Source: Campylobacteraceae bacterium (GTDB lineage Bacteria; Campylobacterota; Campylobacteria; Campylobacterales; Sulfurovaceae). Taken from it: a stretch of DNA of 33,606 nucleotides. Below the pieces are notes generated by a model that worked only from the letters and a program-made list of their open reading frames with translations, searched no databases and was not told the DNA's origin. The stretch is from positions 1-33,606 of the forward strand of contig JALVTE010000069.1 of NCBI GenBank assembly GCA_027024155.1, written 5' to 3'. The stretch's first letter is position 1; the number at the start of each line of letters is the position of its first letter. Positions 7,356 through 15,152 of this stretch are shown here, piece after piece. The position numbers and the translations under genes were made by a program.

Positions 7356-8529
7356 TCGATAAATCCTTGCTACTTGTGTCTATATTCTTAATAGAGTAGG
7401 TTAGTATTTTAGTAAACCTATCTCCAAACTCTTTAAAGTCACTGTTTTTAGATATATGTTGTTCTATATCTTTTATAGTTTTTTTAATAGCTTCTATTGA
7501 GTTAGCTATTGTATCTTTTGCCTCTTTTTGAGTAAGCAGGCAGTTTATTACTCCAAACTCTATTAACTCTTTTTGGTCAAACCACACCTTTTTACCTGCA
7601 AGATTTAAGGCAGGTTTATCTTTTGGCAGATATATAACTGTATTTATTACATCATAAGCTGGGGCTAAAAATCTATTTTGCTTATCTGAAGTATAAAGCA
7701 TACCAAAGTTTTTTAAATGGGCATCGCCATTTTTTAGTAGATAATTCATAACTATCATTTTGTAAAACTCTTTTAAATCTTCGCTTGCTTGGGTGCTAAT
7801 TTGTGCGATTGCCTTTGTTATCTGCTCGTAGCTTCCTTTGTACTTTTTCTCTTTATTGTAACCAAACAAAACACAAAACTCTTCGAAACCATAGAAGCTG
7901 TCGTTATCTTTTTGGTAGGTAAACTTCTCCATAATAAATAGCTTCTTATTTTTTGCAAGCCAAAACTTTGGGGTTTTTATACCTGCATATCTTAGAGCAC
8001 TCATACAAAAATACTCATTCTCTGCCAAATGTGGAAACTCGCTAGAGAAACTCTTTACTATGTACTCTTTGGTACTTAGAGTTGCCTTATCGTAAAGTGG
8101 AACTAAAACTTTTGGCTGAACACCAGCTATTGCTGAGTTTTGTAAAAACTGCTCTACAAGTTTAGAAAATATATCATTTTGTGTTGTATTAATAAGCGAA
8201 TCTAGTGTTAAAGTATTATCTATTTTATTATGCTCTTTATATGTTAAAAAGCCCTCTATATTTTTACTCAAATGAGAAAATAGAATATAGTCATCTATCT
8301 TACCATACTCTTTTATTAACAAATTTTTGAGAAGCTCAAACAGGTAGCCTTCTGGCATATTCATATCAAAAATTGGGTGCAGATTGTAGTGAGATATATA
8401 GCTTTTACTAGAGTAGGGCATAGTTAGAGATATAGGGTTGTTCTCTTTATAATTAAATATAAACTCTTTACTCTCTTCACTGTAATCTAATATACCTGCT
8501 GGCTTTTTATCTGCAAAAACTTGAATCAT
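7342..8529 (-). CDS. HipA-family serine/threonine kinase toxin
   Basis: This 395-residue protein has the HipA layout: a small N-terminal domain (about 1-100) and a kinase core. The glycine-rich loop is AIAGVQPK (133-140) and the ATP-contacting lysine is probably K159. The catalytic loop is NGDAHLKN with D269 and N274, and the metal-binding AYD ends at D293. HipA kinases phosphorylate aminoacyl-tRNA synthetases such as GltX and cause growth arrest; the target here is unknown. The residue aligned with the autophosphorylated S150 of E. coli HipA appears to be alanine (A133), with S132 next to it. The gene is the first of the pair and has its own consensus promoter. Confidence 0.92.
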   Translation of the reverse strand: MIQVFADKKPAGILDYSEESKEFIFNYKENNPISLTMPYSSKSYISHYNLHPIFDMNMPEGYLFELLKNLLIKEYGKIDDYILFSHLSKNIEGFLTYKEHNKIDNTLTLDSLINTTQNDIFSKLVEQFLQNSAIAGVQPKVLVPLYDKATLSTKEYIVKSFSSEFPHLAENEYFCMSALRYAGIKTPKFWLAKNKKLFIMEKFTYQKDNDSFYGFEEFCVLFGYNKEKKYKGSYEQITKAIAQISTQASEDLKEFYKMIVMNYLLKNGDAHLKNFGMLYTSDKQNRFLAPAYDVINTVIYLPKDKPALNLAGKKVWFDQKELIEFGVINCLLTQKEAKDTIANSIEAIKKTIKDIEQHISKNSDFKEFGDRFTKILTYSIKNIDTSSKDLSNAIF

Positions 8530-8543
8530 TTTAACTACTTTTT

Positions 8544-8599
8544 GTTAATATTAGTTTACATTTTAGCAAAAATAGCACTAAATGTCAAATTATATTAAC
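8544..8599 (-). promoter_or_regulatory. hipA promoter within an inverted repeat (candidate operator)
   Basis: Read on the minus strand, there is a perfect -35 TTGACA (8583-8588), a 17-base spacer and a -10 TAAAAT (8560-8565). The whole promoter lies inside an imperfect inverted repeat. The outer arms are GTTAATAT (8544-8551) and ATATTAAC (8592-8599); inner arms ACATTTTAG (8558-8566) and CTAAATGT (8578-8585) differ by one extra T. This layout suits a dimeric HTH repressor covering both boxes, most likely the HipB-like product of the same operon. Confidence 0.7.
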
Positions 8600-8611
8600 A
8601 TAATTGTATCT

Positions 8612-10153
8612 TTAATCTTCCAAAACAACTACTTTTGGTTTTTTAGATATAAATGGTGGTTTGGCGAACCAGATTAATAGAATTAGAGCTATGCAGATGT
8701 AGCTAGAAATAAGTAGAATATCGTCGTTTGCTCTTGTTGATGCTTGTTGGTTTATTATATGGTTTATCATTGGTAGTGGTGGAATTGAAAAATGTTTTAA
8801 TGTGTGTATAAACTCTAATGTCGTATGTGAAAATTTGCTAATATGTTCGCTGTAGGTGGCATGATGAATATCGCCTTCTCTTGCCCAAGCTGTAGTTGCG
8901 ATAGATGTTCCAAAACTTCCACCTAAAATTCGTAAGAAATTAACAAGCCCCATCGCCGATGCAACACGGGTTATTGCTATCTCTGAAATAATAATACTTG
9001 TAAGCGGAACAAAAAACATAGCCATACCTGCACCCATAAGTAGGCGTGGCATAAAGGCATCCATTAAGCTTATATTTACTGTAAATTGAGCCATCCAATA
9101 GTAACTAACTGCAAATATAATAAAGCTGATACTTACAAGAACTCTTAAATTGAGTCTGTGCATATTGCCACCCACTATTGGCGAGAGTAAAAATGCAAAT
9201 ATTCCAACGCCTGCCGATGCAAAACCTGCCCAAAAAGCACTATACCCTAATTGTGTTTGTAGCCACAGAGGAAAAATTACACCACCACCTAAAAAGATGC
9301 TGTAGCCTAAGCTTATAGCGATTGTCCCTATAGTGAAGTTTCTACTTTTAAAGAGTGTCAAATCTACAATAGGGTGTTCGTCGAAAATCTCCCAAACAAC
9401 AAATATAGAGAGTGCAATCGTCGCGGTAACAGCCAAGATGATAATTGTATTTGAATTAAACCAATCTAAATCGTTACCTTTATCTAGCATAATTTGCAGT
9501 GCTCCAACACCTACTATTAAGAGTGCTAATCCTGTAAAATCTATCGGAAGTTTTAAAATAGTAGTTTCTCTATCTTTTAGCATAGTTATAACAACAAATG
9601 CACTAATAAAACCAACTGGTATATTTATATAAAAAATCCAAGACCAAGAGAAGTTATCGGTTATGTATCCACCTAAGAGAGGTCCTATTATTGGAGCTAC
9701 AGTAGCTGTCATTGCCCAAAATGCCAAAGCTAAACCCTGTTTATGTTTTGGGTAGATAGATAGCAAAAGGCTTTGAGAGAGTGCCATCATAGGAGCTGCT
9801 ACAATACCTTGTAAAACTCTTGCAAAAATCAGCATATTGTAATCGAGAGATAAGCCACACAGCCAAGAAACCAACGCAAAAGAGAAGGTAGAAAATGTAA
9901 AAAGATGTACTTCGCCAAATCGCTTAGAGAGCCAACCTGTAAGAGGCATAAAAATCGCATTAGCAGCGGCATAAGCAGTAATTACCCATGTTCCTTCGTT
10001 TGGCGTTACACCAAGATTACCCGAAATTGCGGGAATAGATACATTTGCTATTGTTGTATCTAATACTTGCATAAAAGTAGCAAGGGCAAGGGCTAATGTG
10101 GCTATAGTTAATTGAAGTGTAGAAAACTCTTTTTTACTCTCTTTGTTGCTCAA
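8612..10153 (-). CDS. DHA2-family MFS multidrug transporter, EmrB-like
   Basis: This 513-residue inner-membrane protein has about 14 predicted membrane segments, as expected for the 14-TM DHA2 drug:H+ antiporters. Landmarks are LDTTIANVSIPAI near the N-terminus, the motif-A-like GWLSKRFG, and GPLLGGYITDNFSWSWIFYI. It would export drugs or other amphiphiles in complex with the periplasmic adaptor encoded just upstream and an outer-membrane TolC-type channel not present here. The start is TTG, overlapping the adaptor stop in the sequence TTGA, so translation is coupled. Confidence 0.93.
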   Translation of the reverse strand: MSNKESKKEFSTLQLTIATLALALATFMQVLDTTIANVSIPAISGNLGVTPNEGTWVITAYAAANAIFMPLTGWLSKRFGEVHLFTFSTFSFALVSWLCGLSLDYNMLIFARVLQGIVAAPMMALSQSLLLSIYPKHKQGLALAFWAMTATVAPIIGPLLGGYITDNFSWSWIFYINIPVGFISAFVVITMLKDRETTILKLPIDFTGLALLIVGVGALQIMLDKGNDLDWFNSNTIIILAVTATIALSIFVVWEIFDEHPIVDLTLFKSRNFTIGTIAISLGYSIFLGGGVIFPLWLQTQLGYSAFWAGFASAGVGIFAFLLSPIVGGNMHRLNLRVLVSISFIIFAVSYYWMAQFTVNISLMDAFMPRLLMGAGMAMFFVPLTSIIISEIAITRVASAMGLVNFLRILGGSFGTSIATTAWAREGDIHHATYSEHISKFSHTTLEFIHTLKHFSIPPLPMINHIINQQASTRANDDILLISSYICIALILLIWFAKPPFISKKPKVVVLED

Positions 10154-11289
10154 CTATTTTGCCTTATAATATTTTCTGCTATTTTTTCTGCCTCTTTTAG
10201 AGCCTTTTTGTAAAGATAAATAGTTTTAGGAGCAATTTTTAACTTCGTCATAGCTTTGCCATCTTGTTCTCTTAAATTTACAGTAACTTCCATAGAGTTA
10301 CCTGCATGCAATGGGTGTTTTTTTAACTCTTTTGGGTTTAATTTTATACGAATAGGTATGCGTTGAATAATTTTAATCCAATTTCCAGTTGCATTTTGTG
10401 GAGGAAGTAGAGAAAAAACAGCCCCAGTACCTGGTGCAATACCGGCTATTTTACCGTGAAATAGAACATCTTTTCCATAAAGGTCAGAGTACAATTTGAC
10501 ATTTTGACCAATCTTCATTTTGCTAATTTGTGTCTCTTTAAAGTTTGCATCTACCCAAAAGCCCTGTGTTGGAACAATAGCCAAAAGTGCAGATTGCAAA
10601 GATACATTCTCGCCTACACTAAAATTCTTTTTTGCAATAATACCACTAATTGGTGCGTATATATTACATCTTTGTAAATTTAGAAAACTCTGTTTCAGTT
10701 GTAAAATAGCATTTTTAACTTGTGGATTTTTAGAGATATTATCATCTTTTACTAAAGCTTTTATAGATAGCAGCTTTTGTTGCATAATTTTTAAATTTTG
10801 CTTTGCCTCTTCATATGCATATTTAAAATTCTCAAATTTATTTATAGCTAATGCGTGCTGATTTTTTACAGTTTGATTTCGCAGAAAATCACTTTTTGCT
10901 TTTTGCAATTTTATCTTAGCTAATGCAATCGCTAATTGTGCTTCTTGTTTTTGAATATGCAACTTTTTTACCAATCGAACAGTTTGTGCAAGATTTGCTT
11001 TGGCTTTATTGAATAAAATATTAGCATCGCGACTGTCTAGTTTGCCTAAAAGTTCACCTTGTTTTACAAATTGAGTTTTGTGCACTAAAACTTGAGTTAC
11101 AACTCCTGAACTTTGAGGTGTAACATATACTATATTTTGCGATACATAAGCATCGTCGGTAGATTCGTAATATTTTCCATAGCTATAGTAATAAAATGCA
11201 TACGCTACCCCACAAAGTATAAAAAATATAATAAGCAGTAAAATTATGCCATTTCGTTTTTTCTTATTTTTTGGCTTATGTTCTGACAA
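10150..11289 (-). CDS. HlyD/EmrA-family membrane fusion protein
   Basis: This 379-residue periplasmic adaptor has one N-terminal membrane anchor (about 13-35) after a Lys-rich cytoplasmic start. Next come the family motif STDDAYV (43-49) and the first half of a lipoyl-like barrel, then a long helical hairpin (about 90-205). The second half-motif reads NIYAPISGIIAKK, and a beta-barrel follows. It bridges the EmrB-like pump to an outer-membrane channel. The start is TTG, supported by an AAGGG ribosome site and by the absence of any Met before the membrane anchor. It lies downstream of the tRNA-Asn pair on the same strand, with about 90 bases between. Confidence 0.92.
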   Translation of the reverse strand: MSEHKPKNKKKRNGIILLLIIFFILCGVAYAFYYYSYGKYYESTDDAYVSQNIVYVTPQSSGVVTQVLVHKTQFVKQGELLGKLDSRDANILFNKAKANLAQTVRLVKKLHIQKQEAQLAIALAKIKLQKAKSDFLRNQTVKNQHALAINKFENFKYAYEEAKQNLKIMQQKLLSIKALVKDDNISKNPQVKNAILQLKQSFLNLQRCNIYAPISGIIAKKNFSVGENVSLQSALLAIVPTQGFWVDANFKETQISKMKIGQNVKLYSDLYGKDVLFHGKIAGIAPGTGAVFSLLPPQNATGNWIKIIQRIPIRIKLNPKELKKHPLHAGNSMEVTVNLREQDGKAMTKLKIAPKTIYLYKKALKEAEKIAENIIRQNS

Positions 11290-11382
11290 AGGGTATCCCT
11301 TAGTTTAAAAGTTACAAAATAATATCACAATGAAGTTAAAAAATGTTTAATTAGTTATGTATAATGGAAGTTTTAAATTGAG

Positions 11383-11457
11383 TGGCTCCGGATGCTGGAT
11401 TCGAACCAGCGACCAAATGATTAACAGTCATCTACTCTACCACTGAGCTAATCCGGA
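11383..11457 (-). tRNA. tRNA-Asn (GTT), copy 2 of tandem pair
   Basis: The minus strand folds into a complete 75-nt cloverleaf. It has a 7-bp acceptor stem (TCCGGAT/ATCCGGA), a D arm, an anticodon loop CTGTTAA with GTT, a T arm GCTGG-TTCGAAT-CCAGC, discriminator G and encoded CCA. The sequence is identical to the upstream copy. A 27-base AT-rich spacer separates the two, so they are most likely one transcript. Confidence 0.97.
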
Positions 11458-11484
11458 ATGGATAAATTTAACAAAAATAAAAAG

Positions 11485-11559
11485 TGGCTCCGGATGCTGG
11501 ATTCGAACCAGCGACCAAATGATTAACAGTCATCTACTCTACCACTGAGCTAATCCGGA
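11485..11559 (-). tRNA. tRNA-Asn (GTT), copy 1 of tandem pair
   Basis: This is identical to the copy at 11383-11457: 75 nt, anticodon GTT, encoded CCA. It is the promoter-proximal member on the minus strand, 29 bases downstream of a consensus -10 box. Confidence 0.97.
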
Positions 11560-11588
11560 ACTGAACAATAGTTGTTTTTGTGAGTGGC

Positions 11589-11617
11589 ATTATAGTGAAA
11601 AGTTTATTTAAAGTCAA
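11589..11617 (-). promoter_or_regulatory. Sigma70-type promoter for the tRNA-Asn pair
   Basis: On the minus strand the -35 box is TTGACT (11612-11617), the spacer is 17 bases and the -10 box is TATAAT (11589-11594). This near-consensus promoter faces the two tRNA genes and is divergent from ribD, whose own -10 TATAAT lies at 11648-11653 on the plus strand. Confidence 0.8.
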
Positions 11618-11647
11618 GCAAATTTACTTAAAATTAGAAATTTTTTG

Positions 11648-11653
11648 TATAAT
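11648..11653 (+). promoter_or_regulatory. -10 box of the ribD-ubiE-xseA operon
   Basis: A perfect TATAAT lies 25 bases upstream of the ribD GTG start, with an AAGGA ribosome site (11667-11671) between. No clear -35 is visible; the upstream stretch is T-rich. Confidence 0.5.
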
Positions 11654-11678
11654 TGGGTCATAATTATAAGGATTTAGA

Positions 11679-12683
11679 GTGATTAATGATAATTTTTTTA
11701 TGAATTTAGCAATAGATATAGCTTTTGAATACCAACTTCTTACATACCCAAATCCTGCTGTCGGTGCAGTAGTAGTTAAAAATGGGGCTATAGTTGGAGC
11801 AGGGGCACATAAAAAAGCTGGCACTTCTCATGCAGAGGTTGTGGCTTTAATTGATGCTTATGAAAATATTAGCAATACAAAAGTAGATTTTGATAGTTCA
11901 GATGCCAAAGCTTCACATGAGTTTTTGCTCTCTCTTCCAAAAGGTTTTTTTAAAGATTGCGAAATTTATGTAACACTAGAGCCTTGCTCTCATAGTGGCA
12001 AAACGCCATCTTGTGCTAATTTAATTAGCCAACTTGGGCTAAAGCGTGTAATTATAGGCACGCTAGACCCAATATCTAGCCACTCTGGCGGTGTAGATAT
12101 GCTTAAAAGTGCTAGCATAACTGTAGATATTGGTTGCGAAAAAGAACGATGCGATGAGTTGCTAGAACCATTTAAAATATGGCAGAGTAGGGCATTTGTG
12201 CTTTTTAAGTTGGCACAAACTACCAATGGACAAATTGGTGGAGGCTACTTAAGCTCTAAAGAGTCGCTAACGCATGTACATAAATTGCGAGAGGTTTGTA
12301 CAAAACTTGTTATTGGTGGTAACACTGTTCGAGAAGATAGACCAACACTAGATTGCAGATTTACAAATGCTAAAGCTGCTGATATTGTAATTTACTCTAA
12401 AAGTGACAGTTTCGATAAAACAATACCACTATTTGGTGTTAAAGATAGAATTGTAAAGGTGGAAAATAGCTTGGAATTTTTAGATAATAAGGGCTTTTAT
12501 TTTGTAGAAGGTGGTGAGGGTATGCTAAATGCTCTTAAAAATCGTATAGATTGGTTGCTAATTTACCAGACTCCTAAGCTAAGTAGTAAGCAATTATCAT
12601 ATAATATCAATTCTAATTTGCAATTTTTACATACAAGCAGAAATAGCAAAGATATTTTAATATGGAGTAGGTTTCTTGGATAA
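11679..12683 (+). CDS. ribD: Bifunctional riboflavin biosynthesis deaminase/reductase RibD
   Basis: This 334-residue two-domain enzyme has a GTG start behind an AAGGA site. The N-terminal deaminase has YPNPAVGAVVV, the zinc/proton-shuttle motif H51-A-E53, and the zinc cysteines C103 (EPCSHSGKTP) and C112. The C-terminal half is a reductase of the dihydrofolate-reductase type. It deaminates and then reduces the pyrimidine product of GTP cyclohydrolase II on the way to riboflavin. About 30 residues (62-92) are inserted between HAE and PC compared with the E. coli layout. The reductase half is on the short side. The gene overlaps ubiE by 8 bases. Confidence 0.93.
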   Translation: MINDNFFMNLAIDIAFEYQLLTYPNPAVGAVVVKNGAIVGAGAHKKAGTSHAEVVALIDAYENISNTKVDFDSSDAKASHEFLLSLPKGFFKDCEIYVTLEPCSHSGKTPSCANLISQLGLKRVIIGTLDPISSHSGGVDMLKSASITVDIGCEKERCDELLEPFKIWQSRAFVLFKLAQTTNGQIGGGYLSSKESLTHVHKLREVCTKLVIGGNTVREDRPTLDCRFTNAKAADIVIYSKSDSFDKTIPLFGVKDRIVKVENSLEFLDNKGFYFVEGGEGMLNALKNRIDWLLIYQTPKLSSKQLSYNINSNLQFLHTSRNSKDILIWSRFLG

Positions 12684-13398
12684 GCAGCAAAAACAGGAAA
12701 AAATTGTAGATATGTTTGACGAAATCGCATCTACTTACGATTTGGCAAATAGAGTTTTGAGTTTCGGTATAGATATATCTTGGCGTAAAAAGGGTTGCAA
12801 TAAAGCATTCGAGTATTTAGGGCAAAAAAATATAGAAAAAATCGTAGATGTAGCAACAGGCACAGGCGATTTACTAATACACTGGAAAACAGAGGCAGAG
12901 AAAAACAACATAACAGTAGAAAATTTTGTAGGTATAGACCCCTCGGTTGGTATGCTAGAAGTTGCAAAGAAAAAGGTAGATTTTGCCGACTTTTTAGAGG
13001 GCAAAGCACAAGAACTACCACTAGAAGATACCTCTTGCGAAATAATCTCGATAAGTTATGGTATTAGAAATGTAGTAGATAGAGTAGAAGCACTTCAAGA
13101 GTTTTACAGAACTCTAAAGCCTGGTGGAATTGTAGTAATTTTAGAGTTTACAAAGCAAGAGAAAAGTGGAATTACAAGTAAAATTGTAGATTTGTATATG
13201 AAAAAAATACTACCAGCTATTGGTGGACTTGTATCTAAAAATTACGCTGCTTATAAGTATTTGCCAGACTCTATAGAGCAGTTTTTAACTACTAAAATGT
13301 TAGTTCAAGAGCTACAAGAAGCAGGCTTTGAGCATAAGTACTCTAAAAGCTTCTCTATGGGAATATCGACACTAATAGTTGCACAAAAACCTAGATAA
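12676..13398 (+). CDS. ubiE: Demethylmenaquinone C-methyltransferase UbiE/MenG
   Basis: This 240-residue SAM-dependent methyltransferase shows the UbiE pattern. It begins MFDEIASTYDLANRVLSFG, followed by the SAM motif DVATGTGDL (58-66), GIDPSVGML, and ISYGIRNVVDR. It catalyses the last methylation in menaquinone synthesis, the main respiratory quinone in this phylum. The start is TTG, overlapping ribD; a later ATG at codon 13 would cut into the conserved helix less plausibly. It is followed by xseA after 3 bases. Confidence 0.93.
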   Translation: MDKQQKQEKIVDMFDEIASTYDLANRVLSFGIDISWRKKGCNKAFEYLGQKNIEKIVDVATGTGDLLIHWKTEAEKNNITVENFVGIDPSVGMLEVAKKKVDFADFLEGKAQELPLEDTSCEIISISYGIRNVVDRVEALQEFYRTLKPGGIVVILEFTKQEKSGITSKIVDLYMKKILPAIGGLVSKNYAAYKYLPDSIEQFLTTKMLVQELQEAGFEHKYSKSFSMGISTLIVAQKPR

Positions 13399-13401
13399 AT
13401 A

Positions 13402-14631
13402 ATGACAACAGTTAGCGAACTTAACGAAAAGATAAAGGCTATACTAGAAGCCACCTTTATGCATATAATGGTAGAGGGCGAAGTAGGCTCTGCAACATAC
13501 CACAGCAGTGGGCATTTGTACTTTACTATTAAAGATAGCAAAAGCTCTATAAAGTGCGTAATGTGGAAGAGCAATGTTAAGAAGCTAAAGTTTAAAATAG
13601 AACCCGGAGAGCACATTGTAATAGATGGCTCAATAGGCGTATATAGCCCAAGGGGCGAGTACCAAATAATAGCTGTAAATATCGAGCCATATGGCAAAGG
13701 CGCTTTAGCTGTTGCTTTCGAGCAGTTAAAAAAGAAGCTAGAAGCCAAGGGCTACTTTAAGAGCGAAATTAAAAAGCCACTTCCAAAATTTCCTAAAAAA
13801 ATAGCCGTAATTACAGCACTAAAAGCAGCTGCTCTGCAAGATATTTTAAAAGTAGCCCAAAAACGCTGGGCACTTTGCGAATTTGTAATAGTAGACACCC
13901 TAGTGCAAGGCGATATGGCAGCAGGGCAAATTGCCAAAGGTATAAAATATGCCGATAGCTTAGATGCAGATGTAATATTAGTAACAAGAGGCGGTGGCTC
14001 TCAAGAGGACCTTTGGGCATTTAACGAAGAGGCAGTAGCCGACGCAATTTTTGAGGCAAAAACACCAGTAGTAAGTGCAGTAGGACACGAAGTAGATTTT
14101 CTAATAAGCGACTTCGTAGCCGATTTAAGAGCCCCAACACCAAGTGCTGCAATAGAGACAATACTGCCAGATGCCAACGAATACCTATTTACCCTAAATG
14201 AGTTACAAAACAGATACAGCGAAGCCATAGAGCAAAAACTACACCAAGCCAACCAAGAGCTTACCCACATAAAACAGAGACACCTAGCCCTTTCGCCAAA
14301 AGAGAAACTAAACTTCTACATAAACGAATTTAGCAGACTGCAAAAAAGCTTACAAGAGATAATAAAACACAAACTAAGCATTTACGAAGAGAGCATAAAA
14401 CCCCTAAGTAGCCGAGCAGAGAGTAATATATCTATAATCCTAAGAAAAAAAGAGAACCAACTAAGCAACCTACAAGAGCAACTAGAGCTAAACAACCCAA
14501 AATACAAAGTAAAAGATGGCTTTGCCGAGGTTACAAAAGAGGGCAAACGAATAAATATTTGCCAAGTAGGCAAAGGCGATAAGTTAGCACTAGTAAATAG
14601 CGAATGTCGAGTGGATGTGGAGGTTATTTAG
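13402..14631 (+). CDS. xseA: Exodeoxyribonuclease VII large subunit
   Basis: This 409-residue protein has an N-terminal OB-fold (about 1-95, with SGHLYFTIKD), a catalytic core with RGGGS (196-200), GHEVD (228-232) and DLRAPTPSAA (241-250), and a long C-terminal coiled coil (about 260-365). With XseB it degrades single-stranded DNA to oligonucleotides from both ends; xseB is not in this window. The usual TSxTGAAxxD segment reads TALKAAALQD (138-147), a departure from the common form. Codon use is distinctly more GC-rich than in the island that follows. Confidence 0.92.
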   Translation: MTTVSELNEKIKAILEATFMHIMVEGEVGSATYHSSGHLYFTIKDSKSSIKCVMWKSNVKKLKFKIEPGEHIVIDGSIGVYSPRGEYQIIAVNIEPYGKGALAVAFEQLKKKLEAKGYFKSEIKKPLPKFPKKIAVITALKAAALQDILKVAQKRWALCEFVIVDTLVQGDMAAGQIAKGIKYADSLDADVILVTRGGGSQEDLWAFNEEAVADAIFEAKTPVVSAVGHEVDFLISDFVADLRAPTPSAAIETILPDANEYLFTLNELQNRYSEAIEQKLHQANQELTHIKQRHLALSPKEKLNFYINEFSRLQKSLQEIIKHKLSIYEESIKPLSSRAESNISIILRKKENQLSNLQEQLELNNPKYKVKDGFAEVTKEGKRINICQVGKGDKLALVNSECRVDVEVI

Positions 14632-14659
14632 GATTTAGGATTTGGGGTGTAGCGTGTAG

Positions 14660-14676
14660 GTGCGACCGTATCGCAC
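14660..14676. repeat. Compact GC-rich hairpin repeat at the broken end of the toxin remnant
   Basis: GTGCGA (14660-14665) and TCGCAC (14671-14676) form a perfect 6-bp stem with a 5-base loop. It sits in a more GC-rich patch (about 14640-14676) starting just beyond the premature stop of the toxin remnant on the minus strand. The composition differs from both neighbours, which suggests inserted or recombined repeat DNA. Confidence 0.5.
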
Positions 14677-14677
14677 A

Positions 14678-14770
14678 TTATTTTTGAGAAGCAGAGAGCT
14701 TATCTTTTGCAATATATTCTAAAATGTCAAATAAGTTTTCTTGAAAATTAGAATCAAATTCAATCTGCAT
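14678..14770 (-). pseudogene. Truncated RelE/ParE-type toxin remnant
   Basis: An ATG at 14770 on the minus strand opens a 30-codon frame that overlaps the antitoxin end by 11 bases, the usual arrangement of antitoxin-toxin pairs. The product starts MQIEFDSNFQENLFDILEYI and continues IAKDKLSA. This matches the first helix pair of RelE/ParE toxins ('..F...L..I..FIAKDKPSAA..F'). It then stops after SQK at a TAA where the GC-rich hairpin repeat begins. A full toxin needs about 90 residues, so this one has lost its core and catalytic end. Confidence 0.65.
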
Positions 14771-15017
14771 ATTTACTTTCTAAATATTTTTCAAAATTAT
14801 CAACTCTATTTTCTAACTCTTTTAAAGATAAAGTTTTAGATTTACCATTTTTTATATTTTTTCTAATTTCTTGTAACTCTTTTTGTCTTTCATAAAAAAA
14901 TGGGTCTATTTCTAATTTTTTATCATTTTTAATAGTTACATTCTCTTTGAAATTATCTATTACTTTAATAAAATCTGCAATAAACTCATCTTTAACTTCA
15001 ATAGTAAAAGTTCGCAT
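14760..15017 (-). CDS. Antitoxin of a RelBE/ParDE-like pair (toxin lost)
   Basis: This is an 85-residue protein with an N-terminal beta/alpha stretch (MRTFTIEVKDEFIADFI). The middle reads LEIDPFFYERQKELQEIR and the C-terminus is a highly charged helix. The 'D-x-F-x-Y-E-R-Q-K-x-L' middle resembles small antitoxins found beside RelE/ParE toxins in this phylum. A GGAGG ribosome site (15024-15028) and a TATAAT -10 (15047-15052) precede it on the minus strand. The partner toxin directly downstream is reduced to 30 codons. The specific antitoxin family is not assigned. Confidence 0.7.
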   Translation of the reverse strand: MRTFTIEVKDEFIADFIKVIDNFKENVTIKNDKKLEIDPFFYERQKELQEIRKNIKNGKSKTLSLKELENRVDNFEKYLESKYAD

Positions 15018-15046
15018 AAAAAACCTCCGATTGGTTTATATTTAAT

Positions 15047-15052
15047 ATTATA
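15047..15052 (-). promoter_or_regulatory. -10 box of the antitoxin gene
   Basis: TATAAT on the minus strand, 30 bases before the antitoxin start, in a very AT-rich stretch with AATATT repeats on either side that might serve as an operator. Confidence 0.45.
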
Positions 15053-15152
15053 TCAAAAAAATATTATTTTGAAAAAAATTTACAGAAAGAAATTAAAGCC
15101 ATACTAAAACAATACAAGTATAATATATATGAGTATTTAAAAAAGGTTCAAT

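Noticed and set aside
11383-11559. CRISPR-like direct repeat
   Set aside because: The 75-base identical units fold as complete tRNA-Asn genes and there are only two of them with no spacer array.
12731-13021. Antisense frames within ubiE and similar long reverse frames in ribD, xseA, tgt, mtaB and the AAA gene
   Set aside because: They lie wholly opposite well-supported genes, have no ribosome sites or homology, and reflect codon bias of the real strand.
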